Shown piece after piece: positions 50,652 to 61,623 of a DNA stretch of 64,000 nt (its first letter is position 1; each line of letters starts with the position of its first letter). Source of the stretch: Acrasis kona. Lineage: Eukaryota > Heterolobosea > Eutetramitea > Acrasida > Acrasidae. The DNA is taken from assembly GCA_026419775.2 (NCBI GenBank), contig JAOPGA020000167.1, positions 62,001 through 126,000 of the forward strand. Direction: 5' to 3'. Below the pieces are notes generated by a model, which was given only the letters and a program-made list of their open reading frames with translations, ran no database searches and had not been told where the DNA came from. Both the position numbers and the translations under genes were made by a program.

Positions 50652-52235
50652 TTACTCTTCCGAAGGATAAACTAGATAAGAGGATTTCCTTGTAGAGCCA
50701 AAGCAAGAGAACATGCTTCGAGGAATCCTCTCTTTGCTCTCGTAATGCTTCAATGCCATCTCTACCTTTTTTAACCTTGCATTCATTTCGTTCTCTTCTG
50801 ACTCTGATTTAGATTCACTCTTTTTAACAAGTAAATCAGCCTCAAGCTGTGCAATCCTCGACCTCATCTCACTCACTTGGCATTTGAGTTCAGCATTTTG
50901 GTCCCTCAGTTTCCTACTTTCATATTCTTTGACGGCTAACATGTCGATGAGTTTGGCACTTCCATCATGAGACATGTATGGAGTGGATGGACCTGCAGCT
51001 GGTGACTGATTAGTCTTTTTCAAAAGGGGAGGAATCCTCTTTGTATCTATCTTTGGAACTGATGTGATGCCTAGAATGTTGTTGATGTGCTCCTTCATGT
51101 TGTCTTCCTTTTTAGTGCAAGCACCGTCATCACTTAATGCCCAAACCGTAAGTTCTGAAATTTTTCCCTTCAAGGGGATAGTTCCCAAATTAGTAATCTT
51201 GTCGTCTGTGAACAAACGAAGTCTTTTCCTAACATTGTCATCAAAAACCATATGATATGCAGTATCCCTGGAGTAGTCTTGAAGCCTAGCTGCGACGTTT
51301 ACACTATCACCTATAATCTAAAAAGATATTAGCTGACCAGATTGATATTGATAGCTTACAGTATAGTCATATTTCATGGGAGAACCAAGATTTCCTTCTA
51401 TCACGGTACCAAGCGAGATACCTACACCTCCATAGAGAATTTTAAGTGCTTCTTCGTTCTTTGTGTTTAGTTTCAAGGTACTGCGCCTGGTGTACTCTGT
51501 TCTTATCTTCTCCAGTTCTTCTAGCAGTTCTCTACCAGCCATTACAGCCCTATCGGCACCGTTATTATCGACGCTAAAGTAAGCCATAACACAATCTCCT
51601 ATAAACTTTGTAACTTCACCCTCGTATTTATGAATCACTTTAGACATGATCTTGAAGAAGTGATTGAGTAGGAATATGATGCACTCCTTGTTTAGCTTTT
51701 CACTTAAGGTAGTGAAACTAACTACGTCAACAAACATGGTGACTCGCTCTACTTTACGAGGAGAAGTGAGCAAGGGATTGATACCGGACTGCATAAACTT
51801 GAAAACTGTTGGTTGCGTATACTTGCTCAATATAGAGTGCGATTCAGTTACACCCTGCAAGAGAACTTTAAGGGGCATGTATAGTTCCATGTCATCCATA
51901 GATATGCTTCGCATGTTCCACTCTGGAAAGAATCTCTTATCAACGTTAAGCTCCACCTTTAGTAGAGTCACATCGAAATGACGGTCGTCTGCCTTTATAA
52001 TATTGTATAAATCATCAATGTCGGATGTTTGACCTTCAATCACTTTGTATTGGTTAGCTAAAACTGCTGTTAAATAGCTGCACTTACTCTGCAGAAAGCT
52101 GCCTTCTAAAGCCAATAGCACTCCAGTTATTCCTTTAGCCTTGTTGTTCCTGATGGACTTCTCGATGATGACTTCGATGAGGGGCTCATTCAATGTGAGT
52201 GGGTCGTACTTGGAGATGTATGTGATTCTTTTCAT
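50652..52235 (-). CDS. PAC: Photoactivated adenylyl cyclase (BLUF-class III cyclase)
   Basis: Three exons (52088-52235, 51360-52042, 50652-51317; introns 45 and 42 nt) encode 498 residues. BLUF domain (residues 1-95): MKRITYISKY with flavin-contacting Tyr6, RNNKAKGITGVL (Asn30/31), EGSFLQMIEG with Gln49 (spanning the splice join), FPEWNMR with Trp91 and Met93. A short helical linker is followed by a class III cyclase domain: MFVDVVSFTTLSEK (metal Asp155), VTKFIGDC (Lys195 and Asp199), DYTIIGDSVNVAARL. The order and length match bacterial and Naegleria PACs. Blue light should raise cAMP. Lys195 with the Thr before IIGD suits ATP over GTP. The C-terminal 120 residues add a coiled coil not found in the shortest bacterial forms. 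Confidence 0.95.
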
Positions 52236-52893
52236 TCTGATTCTATACGAATTTTGCCGAAAACTTGGGCTTTAAATAGCTTCGGAGGAGGAAACGGAAG
52301 TTAGCTTTATAAATAGCTGACACATAACCGCTATGACTAATTTTGGCAAGAGTTATTAACTAAATTTGTATATTTTATTGATTTGTAGATTACTAAAAGA
52401 TTCGTGATATAAAAGCTAAACTTCGGACTTTAGTGAACGGGGTTTTAATAGTCGAAGATGCAATAGAATATTTTCGAGTCGTTCCAATATTCACATTCCA
52501 TATGGACTGCTCGATGCATTTGCAAAGCAAATAGGAATGCGATCCATCACTTTCCAAGTGATTTATATGTATTTCTTCTAGTGTATGGTAACTCATCAAC
52601 ACTCGTTGACAGGGTTTTTTTATAAATTACTAATAAACTATACAGGCTGAGATCCCTGTATTTCAAAAATAGAATATTTTCGAGACGGAGTGAAAAGAAC
52701 TAAAGAGTTGTTGTATGATTACTATTACTTGGTTCAATTTTAAGTTTATAACTTGACAATCAACAAGTGCCAAGATACGATCGAACAACACAAGACAACA
52801 ATCGCTTTCAACGAAAAAACAATCAGCGGGAATGGTTAGAGCAAAAAGTACCAAAAGAAATAAAATAATATAACAAAACATTTACAGTTTGTT
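52236..52893. other. Gap of about 650 bp; possible small secreted ORF at 52663-52881
   Basis: No clear gene. On the minus strand 52663-52881 starts MFCYIILFLLVLFALTIPAD, a good signal-peptide shape, but then becomes hydrophobic and Cys/Val-rich over about 70 residues with no further support. Both strands around 52400-52600 have modest open frames, none convincing. AT-rich. Confidence 0.3.
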
Positions 52894-53430
52894 TTACGCA
52901 TCGTTCAAGTTATCCCGCACAAAGTCGATGTAATCCTGTTCGTCTTGATCTGCCTCTTCTCCTTTGTTGAAGTTGTTGTCTTCTTTATCGTAAATATGTT
53001 GGTCTGCATCGTTATAAATATTGGTCCCATTTGAATCATGTTGATCATGATCGTACTCTTCTTTGTTAAACTTGGTATCGCTCTGTTGAGATAAAAACGC
53101 GTCTTCAGCAGGCGCATCTGTAAGTGAAGGCTCGTAATCAATAGCGTTCTCGTGTGCTCCCTCTACGTTGCTCATCAAAAAATTGTGCTTTGATGCTTGC
53201 TCTAAAATTAGACGATTGTAAAACCAATTACAATCCGAAAAATGAAAGTGATCGAACGGGTTGGTACCCATGTCACCACCTTTTCCAATCATTAGGTCAG
53301 GGATAAAAGGATTTATTTCACATACAGAAGCAAGGAAAAAGAAAATGTGAGCTGAATTAACAAAACGAACATACAGCGACGCAAATTTCCTTAGGAAGTC
53401 GACTCTCACTTGCGGATGGAATACATGTCC
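52894..53430 (-). CDS. Unknown protein with acidic Asp/Asn/Gln-rich tail, 5' end unresolved
   Basis: Open to at least 53430 with no ATG near the expected start; the first in-frame ATG is well inside the reading frame. The visible part has VFHPQVRVDFLRKF, AHIFFFLASV, DPFIPD-like NPFIP, DHFHFSDCNWFYNRLILEQ, then a charged Asp/Asn-rich tail. A TGA (53431-53433) sits in the same frame directly upstream, beyond which the frame is open again to about 53570 (SFRKHTNLIGNAG). Either an exon boundary is missing from my model or the gene is broken. The opposite strand is also open. A glycosyltransferase-like look is not enough to name it. Confidence 0.45.
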   Translation of the reverse strand, partial: GHVFHPQVRVDFLRKFASLYVRFVNSAHIFFFLASVCEINPFIPDLMIGKGGDMGTNPFDHFHFSDCNWFYNRLILEQASKHNFLMSNVEGAHENAIDYEPSLTDAPAEDAFLSQQSDTKFNKEEYDHDQHDSNGTNIYNDADQHIYDKEDNNFNKGEEADQDEQDYIDFVRDNLNDA

Positions 53431-53570
53431 TCATACATTTATTAAAAAGATTAAAGAGGTTTTGGAGAATTGTGAAATTACTCCGGCATTACCTATCAAG
53501 TTAGTGTGCTTGCGAAAGGAAATAAAAAGAGGAGTGAGAAGAATTGGATTCTTTTTTGATAAAACATACT

Positions 53571-54770
53571 TTATTGTTGTATGACTGTTGAGATTACAAC
53601 ACTCTCCATCTCTATTGGTTTTTTTGTTTTTGTATTGGTCTTAATACTCTTTTCATAATCAATACCTTTTTGTTGGAGTATCAACCTATCAACAAACACT
53701 GCAATAATCCCCCCGATCAAAGGACCTAAATTAATTAGAATAAACACATTCTAATATTATACTACCTGCTATATATACCCATATGACACTCCATTGTGGC
53801 CCAGCACCCGCCACAATTGCAGGACCCAACGACCTAGTTGGATTGAGCGATATAGTACCCACAAAGCTGGAGAGTACTGCTATAGACGCATAGCAAGTGC
53901 CAACAGCTAGTGCAGCAGTAGCTCCAGCTATCTTGCTTGCTCTTGCTGTTGACAACACGACGGTAATGAAACTAAATAGTAAATATAAAACCAATCAACA
54001 AAACTAACAAAATAGATCCAATTATTTCAGTACCAAATGCTATTGTAGCAGTGGAGTAAGCTGGAACAAGATTAGAGCCAGAATAGCCCAAATTTCCAAA
54101 GATGGCTCGGACGAAACCAGCTCCAATGATTGCACCCACTAATTGGAATAGCATATATATAGGTACCCTCCACCACCTGAAGGATCCTCTCATTGCGAAG
54201 GCAAGAGTAATAACTGGATTCAGATGTGCACCGCTATGCAATGTTATTTTTTTGTAGTAAACATTTTGATTACCTGATACTACCGAGTGCGAAGAGTAAA
54301 GCAAGTAAAGAAAATCCATACAATAGACCAAATTCTGAAGGTTGAATAATGTTCTCCCCTCTGTTTCGTAACCAAACTGAAGCTGCATTTATTCCCGCAT
54401 GAAAGAAAACCAAAATGAATGTTCCGTACAACTCGGCAAGAAATCTTCTCAACTCAACTTTTGTCACAATGTACCATTTGCTGTGATCTTCTGCTGGTCC
54501 CTGTCCGTATGCAATTCTTCTCAACAGTCTTACTGTTTTACTTTGTTCAATTCTGGGATGAAGGCTGGTGAGGAGCAGTCTACTGACTTGTTTATGGGTG
54601 GTGTCCTCCAGAGATGTATTCTTGTTGCCCGTAACAACAGCATTACCATGAATGTCTACATCTGTGTTGTGTAGTTGGTTGAGATCTTTGTCGGATGAGA
54701 CTTGAACTTGACCTGGTGCATCGACTCGAGGTGAATCTAAACCGTCATTTGTGCATGATGTACTGCTCAT
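53571..54770 (-). CDS. Aquaporin-family channel with NPV and NPT boxes
   Basis: Four exons (54274-54770, 54009-54233, 53766-53971, 53571-53725; introns 40, 37 and 40 nt) encode 360 residues. After a long cytosolic N-terminus (about 105 residues), six TM helices. First pore box: SGAHLNPVITLAF (NPV instead of NPA). Second: TISLNPTRSLGPAI (NPT instead of NPA), with the selectivity Arg kept. STARASK before the fifth helix fits the family. Both boxes depart from NPA, so water permeation cannot be assumed; other solutes are possible. The 37 nt intron at 53972-54008 with donor GTTAGT gives the family-like SIFFITVVLSTAR; other joins do not. Confidence 0.85.
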
Positions 54771-55009
54771 GATATGCGGTTGGAAACCAGACGATCTTGT
54801 TTGATAATGGAATTGGTATTTTTAATACCGGTGTCCCTCCTGCGCGTCAAAAAATTACCAAACATAAAGTTATTCCAAAAACAAGTCCTTTGTAGATTTT
54901 CTATTGTAAGCACGACCTTACAATGGTTTTTCTTCTTTTTTGTATTACGCACCCCGTTTAGGCAAAGGTTTTTACCCCACCAACGTTAAAACAAAGTTAT
55001 TACTCGACC

Positions 55010-56017
55010 ATGAATTCGTGCATACTTGTGTTGGCCTTAATAATAATTAGTGCCTTCAATGTACAATGTAAGCAAAGATTACTAGAATTTTTATAAACTT
55101 GGAGCAAAGCATGCGTATCGGATGAGGAATATACCTATTCTGTGGTCAAGAATACTTTGTTCAAAACAAAACTGTCTGATTTATCACTGAAGGGCAGCAC
55201 TGCATTTAACACAACTGTGAAATGTACTGGAATCACAAGTCCTGATGGAAAGTTTACTGCCCTTTTGACACACCGTGGCCGAAAAGAGGTGTTAATCATT
55301 GATTTGGAATCTCTGAAGCTGGTGGCAACCATTAATACACATGCTAAACCACTTTTCATTCGAGACAATCATTTACTTACCTTGGAGAGTCACCACATGG
55401 GAACAGTTTTAAAAAGATTTTCATTAAATGATAACGGGCAAGAAGTACAATCATTCACAACCACTCTTCCACTGAGTTTTGCTACTCTATTTGATGATAC
55501 TGCCATGTTCACAAGTCCTTCAGGCCACGTAGGATTCATGAAATTCTTTGACGTGGACACAATGTTGATAAAGCCTAGCGAACACGCATCAGAGCTCACT
55601 CACTGCCAGTCAATCAAAGCATCACACATTTATTGCAAGACCCAAACTTCTTTAATCAGGTTCTCCGTCAACAACGACCATGAAGTTCAGAAGGAGGATA
55701 CCATGGCACTCCCATCGCTTCAAACAGACATTTTGTTCAAACTCGATAGCCACACACCAGATACCATTCATTGGGTAACACTACCGTACGAGGAAAGTAT
55801 GATGAGATATCTCAGAATCAACACTCTCAACTTTTCGTGGAGTCACGAAAACGAAATGAGGGACAGTAACTCTAGTATCGAGGAATTAAAAATACAAATC
55901 AGCATAACAGTCGCCAAAGATACAATCATATACACTCACATGGAATATCCAAATGGAATCCACATTAGTGCCTACAATTCACAAACTGGTCAAGTAACCA
56001 CCAAACTATTAATATAA
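55010..56017 (+). CDS. Secreted/ER-lumenal protein, propeller-like, unknown
   Basis: Two exons (55010-55067, 55110-56017; intron 42 nt) encode 321 residues. Signal peptide MNSCILVLALIIISAFNVQ is followed by SCVSDEEYTYS. The remainder is beta-rich with GITSPDGKFTALLTH and similar repeats that resemble blades of a propeller (DGKF...RGRKEVLIIDLES). No transmembrane segment after the signal. No family recognised. It ends 16 bp from the stop of the convergent CDC5L. Confidence 0.7.
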
Positions 56018-56033
56018 ACACCAATTTTATCAT

Positions 56034-58205
56034 TTATACAATTTTTAATAATGTTTGTAAATCTTGTTTTTGTTGTAACAAGTCTCTATATAAACCTTGT
56101 AACTCTTGTTGCCTCTTTTGTTGAACATGCAACGACTCTTCGACACGTGCCACTCTTCTAGGAACAGCATGCGTCTCCAAATCATACAGCACCTGATAAC
56201 TCTTCAAGTCTCTTTCTGCATTTCGTAGATCCTGAATTAAATCTTTACATCTTGCGTCATAATCAGATTGAACTTTTGTGTAGCCAGCAGTGTAGATTTG
56301 AATCTTGTTTGTGAGTTGAGCGATGCGTTCCTTTTGAGCATTCAAAACATCCTGGTTGACTGCCGTCGTAAAGGAATGGCATTGTTGCCATAATTCAGCA
56401 AATCGCTCCGAATCAATCTTTTCGTGCGGCTTCATCTCTCTTAATATTTCGATCCTGGATTGGTTGAGTAGATTGAGCGAAATGTTATCCAATGGAGCGC
56501 TACATTTGGCATCGAATTTGATCAATCGTAGAGTTTCGGAGTCAATCAGGGATTGATGTTGAGAATGACTTGTTGATTGGAATCCATCGTATACATGATC
56601 TGATTTAATGTTGGGCATGGGAAATTGTTTTTGAACGACTTGTGATTGCTTTTGAAATCTTATTTGTTGTCTTTGAGCTCTCCTCTGATCCTTTGCTTTT
56701 TTGACGTCGCTGGCATCCACTTCGAAATCCATCCTTTCATCATCATGATCTTCATTGTCATCATCCATGGGAATGTCAATGGTGACCAAACCAACTGTTT
56801 GGGGTTTTGGTAATTGCTTTAGCGAATCACGAACGGCTTGCTTGGCTTGTTCTTGTTTCAACTTTTCTAATTTTTGATCATGTATCATGTTGGTGATGGG
56901 TGTTTGGTTGAGTTTGAATTCATCCCTGGTCATGGGCGTGTGTTGATCGCGTATTTGAGGTGTAGCTAGGAGATGACTTGGAGTGACGGATGAAGGGGTC
57001 GATCCAGAAAAGTTTAAAAATTGTTTGTTGAATTGAATGTTTTCTCCTCCAATGAGCGGCGTTTGTTGTGATGTGAGTGCTAGTAGGTTTTGAGCTTCCA
57101 ATAAGATGGTGTCATGTTTTGATGGGGTGCGCATGGTAGACCTGACAGTGAGTGGTGTCTGAGTCTTGTAGTCATTTAAAAGTACATTGGTGGCCCCGTG
57201 TGACGTTGCGTTAGAACTCCAACTGACGGATTGACTTGATCTCAACTTTCCTATTTGTTCCAACTCTGCATCGCTGACTTGAGGTGCGGGCAGGATCAAT
57301 TGTGTCCTCTTCGAAGAAAAGTCTGGATCATTCATCTTGCTTACTTGTAGGATGACCTCTGGTAAATTATTTTGTTTCTTCTTATCGATTTTGGCCTTGT
57401 CCTTTTTTCTTTCCGAAAGTTCTTCTTCGTCCTTTCTGCGTCCATCCAATGCTTGTAACGTCTTACTAACAAACTCTAATTCTTTTGTTTTATAATTCTC
57501 TTCTGTGACGTCATAAAAGCCAGGTGCAGGTACTTTTTGGAATGGTATTTCTGCATTATAGTTCAGAGTCTTTGCAGCATTCTTTGTTGCAGCGTTTCTG
57601 TATCTACTTGGTGGTAATTGAATGCCAGCAGCTTTCAATTCTCTCTTCTTTTGGACACCAGCCAATCGACGTGCTTCTTGTAGTTGCTTTTCTCTTGCCT
57701 TTCGCTTTGCTTTCTTTCCCTTCACGTTGGCAAGACGGGCCCTCGCCTCTGATAACATTTCTTTTTCATCTTCATCCATGTCGATGGCATCAGGTCTGGC
57801 AGGCTTAGCTTCTGGATTAGGATCAATTTCACCTGGTCTGAGTCGTCGCGGATCCTCCGAAGCGTCGTAATCCTTGTCTCTCTCTTGTGCTTGATCTAGT
57901 AGTCTTTCATAGTGCTCCAGACATTGTGATGCAGTACGACCTACAATGGGGGCAATTGTCCTCCACTGTGTTGGCATTATTTTTGCAAGATGAAGGAGCT
58001 TCTCTTCCTCTTCTCTTGACCACTCTGTTTTTTTAATACTGGGATCTAACCATTCATACCACCTCGCTTTGCACTGCTTTGCTGATTTTCTAGTAAGAAG
58101 AGAGGCAATACGTGCCCACTGATTCTTCCCATACTTCATAACAGCAGCCTTGAGTATCTCATCTTCAGTATTCTTCCAAGGTCCTCCCTTTATGAATATG
58201 CGCAT
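56034..58205 (-). CDS. CDC5L: Spliceosome component CDC5L/Cef1
   Basis: 723 residues, single exon. It begins MRIFIKGGPWKNTEDEILKA, followed by two Myb repeats (NQWARIASLL...CKARWYEWLDP and QWRTIAPIV...CLEHYERLLD), almost identical to CDC5 across eukaryotes. A KAKRKAREKQLQEARRLAGV block and LPPSRYRN follow, both CDC5-specific. The middle is disordered and contains Thr-Pro repeats (HTPMT, NQTPIT) that could be cyclin-kinase sites. The C-terminus is helical and binds the PRP19 complex in other species. Core of the PRP19/NTC complex that activates the spliceosome; nuclear. Length is shorter than human (802) and longer than yeast Cef1 (590). Confidence 0.97.
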   Translation of the reverse strand: MRIFIKGGPWKNTEDEILKAAVMKYGKNQWARIASLLTRKSAKQCKARWYEWLDPSIKKTEWSREEEEKLLHLAKIMPTQWRTIAPIVGRTASQCLEHYERLLDQAQERDKDYDASEDPRRLRPGEIDPNPEAKPARPDAIDMDEDEKEMLSEARARLANVKGKKAKRKAREKQLQEARRLAGVQKKRELKAAGIQLPPSRYRNAATKNAAKTLNYNAEIPFQKVPAPGFYDVTEENYKTKELEFVSKTLQALDGRRKDEEELSERKKDKAKIDKKKQNNLPEVILQVSKMNDPDFSSKRTQLILPAPQVSDAELEQIGKLRSSQSVSWSSNATSHGATNVLLNDYKTQTPLTVRSTMRTPSKHDTILLEAQNLLALTSQQTPLIGGENIQFNKQFLNFSGSTPSSVTPSHLLATPQIRDQHTPMTRDEFKLNQTPITNMIHDQKLEKLKQEQAKQAVRDSLKQLPKPQTVGLVTIDIPMDDDNEDHDDERMDFEVDASDVKKAKDQRRAQRQQIRFQKQSQVVQKQFPMPNIKSDHVYDGFQSTSHSQHQSLIDSETLRLIKFDAKCSAPLDNISLNLLNQSRIEILREMKPHEKIDSERFAELWQQCHSFTTAVNQDVLNAQKERIAQLTNKIQIYTAGYTKVQSDYDARCKDLIQDLRNAERDLKSYQVLYDLETHAVPRRVARVEESLHVQQKRQQELQGLYRDLLQQKQDLQTLLKIV

Positions 58206-58342
58206 GTTTTGGTTGAATGTTTAGTTGAACCTGGTTGACATTTAGATTGTAAAGTACAAAAGTTTCTTTGAAATGACATTTTATTCCTATTGAAGTAGCG
58301 CTTCAGACCAGATGACAGACCAATGTTTTGTTATTGTACAAT

Positions 58343-59071
58343 TTAACTTCGTATTTGAGAGGCCGAGTATCTCCTCCCTTGACTGCTTGGTGTATCTAGT
58401 CGCTGAGATGAAACCCCTGTCGGTGTAATAGATAAAGGCTTGCTCTTATTGAGTTGAATATCTACTTGCATAGAAGTTGGTGAATTCCCTTTCTTTGGAA
58501 ATGTTGGAAGTGTTCTGTGCCGTATAGCACTTGAACCAGAAAGTGGAAGTATGGGGTTTGGAGATAGTTCGTCTATAATACATTCATTTAACCATTTTTG
58601 AATTTGTCTGTATCTATCCCCCTGTTCAGAGAACGCTATTTTAAATTCTGGTGAATTTGGTGTTCTACACTCTCTAAGCTCAGTTGGGGTGCCTAATGCT
58701 TCAGAGCCGGGATCTGTATAAACAGACGACATGCTCCCTATTGTTCCCCTCCGTTGGCTTGAATAATTAACTTCTACGAACATTACACAATTATAATGGA
58801 GTTTATTCTTACCTTTTTTTTCAGAATCGACAGGGGTTAGATAGCTATTTCTAAGAGCTTGTTTCATGAGACCATTAGGTTCAGCTATAGGTGATTTCGA
58901 TGATGGTGTCGAACTATTATTCACTTTCAAGCTATTTTGATTCGAACTGGGTCCTAAAACACTTATTTGAGTGCTTGTTGTTATTTTTGACATCTTCATG
59001 GAACCTCTCTGGCCCAAAGCTGAATTATTTTGTCTGTCGTTGCTCTTGACGTTCCCCATAGGCTTATTCAT
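58343..59071 (-). CDS. Unknown Ser/Pro-rich protein
   Basis: Two exons (58813-59071, 58343-58773; intron 39 nt) encode 229 residues. The intron is in frame, so a single-exon model would add 13 residues. Low-complexity and Ser/Thr/Asn-rich, with an ordered-looking helix DRYRQIQKWLNECIIDE. Many SP/TP sites (RTPNSPEF, TPSSQG) suggest phosphorylation. No known domain. Confidence 0.65.
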   Translation of the reverse strand: MNKPMGNVKSNDRQNNSALGQRGSMKMSKITTSTQISVLGPSSNQNSLKVNNSSTPSSKSPIAEPNGLMKQALRNSYLTPVDSEKKGKNKLHYNCVMFVEVNYSSQRRGTIGSMSSVYTDPGSEALGTPTELRECRTPNSPEFKIAFSEQGDRYRQIQKWLNECIIDELSPNPILPLSGSSAIRHRTLPTFPKKGNSPTSMQVDIQLNKSKPLSITPTGVSSQRLDTPSSQGRRYSASQIRS

Positions 59072-59375
59072 TGTTAATATTCATTTTGCAGAATCATTCT
59101 CACTTTGTTGTTTTGGTTGTTTATATGTTCTAAGAACATAGGGTCTTGCTTTTGCGGCTACTAATACAAGAAAAGCTTATCTATTTGATCGAGTGGTCAA
59201 TATCCAGCAGCACTCAAGAAATATCGCTGCGACGACCCTACAATAAAATGTAAATACGCCGAACAACCTCAAAAAATATTTTCCCGCCAATAACACAAAT
59301 TCGGATGTTCGAAAAGACTCGAATAAAACATATTGATAAAAGACTTTTAAACCATAAACACTTCAACATATTCAT
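59072..59375. other. Intergenic, nothing recognised
   Basis: 304 bp between ZW10 and the Ser/Pro gene, both minus strand. It must carry the 5' flank of the Ser/Pro gene and the 3' flank of ZW10. AT-rich, no gene or RNA seen. Confidence 0.4.
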
Positions 59376-61532
59376 TTATTCATTGTACAATGCTTTGATT
59401 GCTTTGAATTGTTGTTCAGAGGATTCACTCATCATTTGAATTAAAGTTTTCATCTCATCATCAGTCAATGCACTCTTTCTATACTTTTTCGCTGCAACGA
59501 CGGGGTCCTTGGTCTGTAAAATGTTCTTCACCGTTACTAACTTTTCCCAATTCTCAATCCTATAAATTGTATTTTTGGCAAAAATGTGCTTCCAGTTTTC
59601 GTCCAAAGTGTGTAGGTTACAAAATTCGGACAACTTTTCCCTGTTGATGGACATGTCCTGATCTCCTCCAAAAATGATTTGCTCCAAAATGTAATCACAT
59701 ATACCAGAAGCAATGTGGGCGCATAATGTTCTCATGGCGTGGATGGGTAGAATGTCAGTGTAGGCGTGCGTAATCCTCTTCAAGTTGTTAATCACCTCAG
59801 GAACCGCAGTGAGCGGATTGTTTGAGTTTTGAGAGAAGAGACTGGTTAGTTGGGAAATTTGTGAAGCCACCTCTTGCTCTTGGTGTGTATTTGCTGCATT
59901 TTTGTACAATTCAGATTGGTCAACCATCTCCATGAACTTGAAGGACATGAACATGCAATGATTATAGTAAAGTGCTGCTACGCGAGGAACTTGATGGTTG
60001 TGATAATATTTGGCCCCTGCGTATCTTATAAAGTCTAAAATGTTGACGATGAGCGGTTGAAGTTGCTGATTATTATATTGTAGTAATTCCAATACGCGTG
60101 TGCTGAGATCAACCGACACTTTTGGTACCGTGCAAGAAGGAAAGTATAACACTGCTATTGTCAGTAAAATTGAAAAAGATTTTGGCTTACCTGCTTCATC
60201 TTTGGGTTGGTCCAACTTGACTACCTGTTCAGAAAATGTAAAAGTATCTTTCATGATGGAGCGGATCCAAAGAATAGTGCTTTGAAACTTATATGTGACC
60301 CAGAGTGACTGTATGTCTTGTTTACTAAAATCAAAGTTCCAACCTTGTCCATTAAGGTTTGTTTCAAACTCCTGTATGACCGCTGGTTGTAATTGATGGT
60401 ACTGAGGTGCTAGTAAATGTTGACAAACTGACTCTGTTATCCGGTTGTTTAAATACTTTGATACACTTGAGGAGGGTTGATGGAAAATGTGCTGAAACTT
60501 GTCCAGTAGAAACTCTTGGAGTATGTTTATCCGCTCTCCTATAAAATAATTTTTAGTTTCTAAATTTAAAAAAACGACTAACCAATGTCAACCTTTTGAT
60601 CCTCTGTCTTTGAGGACTTCTTTTTTACTATTACGGATGCACTGTTTTGTGATTCTGTAACGTTTAATGTTGAGCTCGTTGATTTAATAAATGGCTCTAA
60701 AATCACATCATATAGTTGTGAACTCAGTTGAGCCAAAGATTGTTCGAGCAGTTCAGATTTCTTGAATGGTTAGTTTACATATGAACCTAATTTACCTCAA
60801 GTAACTTCCATACCACATCGATCTCGTTCTTATTTGTTACAACAAGTTGATTGCCGTCAGCATCAAAGTTGAACATTAAGGAGAACTTCTCTGCTAATAA
60901 ATCAAGTTGTGCTGTACGTTTATTGATCAATTCCCTCTAAAAAAAATTAGTTTAACATCACTTAATGTGCAAACCCTTGCAGAAATCATGGGATTGGTAT
61001 GAGCAAATTTTGGATCGTCTTTTTCAATCAGTCCAACGGATTCTTGTATTTTGGAAAAAACTGTTTCATTGTGCTGCAAGTCATTATTTAGTTGGTTGAA
61101 AAGGTTGTATAGATCAGAAAGGTAGCGCAACTTCTCTGCAATGTATTGTTGCCCACTAACTTGTGCTTTGAGGGCGTTGCACTCTTCTAAAATTTCATTC
61201 TCCTTATGTGTTTTGCCTTTTATCTCCTACATTTGTTAGTGGTCAAGTAACGAATGATGCAAGGTACTTTTTGTATCTCGTGAATTCTCTCTTTGAGCAC
61301 AATTACCTCCTTTGAGCTTTTTTCGCAATATTCTACCCCTTCCAATATGAAATCGCGATTTTGATCAATATAGGATTTCAATTGATTCTTAATGGGTGAT
61401 TTATGAAACAGAGTGTGTTAGTACCTTTTTGGATGATGCCTCTGATTCTATTGTGTCGCGCAAATCAGACAAGTCTAATGGTAACTCATTTGAGGTAAAG
61501 TGTTCGTCCACAATCCGAAGTACCACGTCCAT
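59376..61532 (-). CDS. ZW10: ZW10 (kinetochore and ER-Golgi tethering factor)
   Basis: Seven exons: 61425-61532, 61268-61387, 60975-61226, 60796-60936, 60583-60760, 60191-60538, 59376-60154; introns 37, 41, 38, 35, 44 and 36 nt. About 641 residues. The N-terminus is helical/coiled-coil (SDLRDTIESEASSKKNQLK...VIVLKERIHEIQK). The C-terminal half has the ZW10 signature VLYFPSCTVPKVS, then PRVAALYYNHCMFMSFKFME and LPIHAMRTLCAHIASGICDY. ZW10 belongs to the RZZ complex at kinetochores and the NRZ/Dsl1 complex that tethers Golgi vesicles at the ER. Shorter than human (779). Donor GTTTGC at 60974 is atypical. Confidence 0.8.
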
Positions 61533-61623
61533 TTTGTGTTGTATTGTAAATGGTATAAAAAAGGACAACCAAACATCGATATGAACCCACCGCATTCACC
61601 CGTTTCAAACATTTTAACAAACA

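Noticed and set aside
53972..53992. A 20 nt intron in the aquaporin
   Set aside because: Below the observed size range and out of phase; the 37 nt join with GTTAGT gives family-like sequence.
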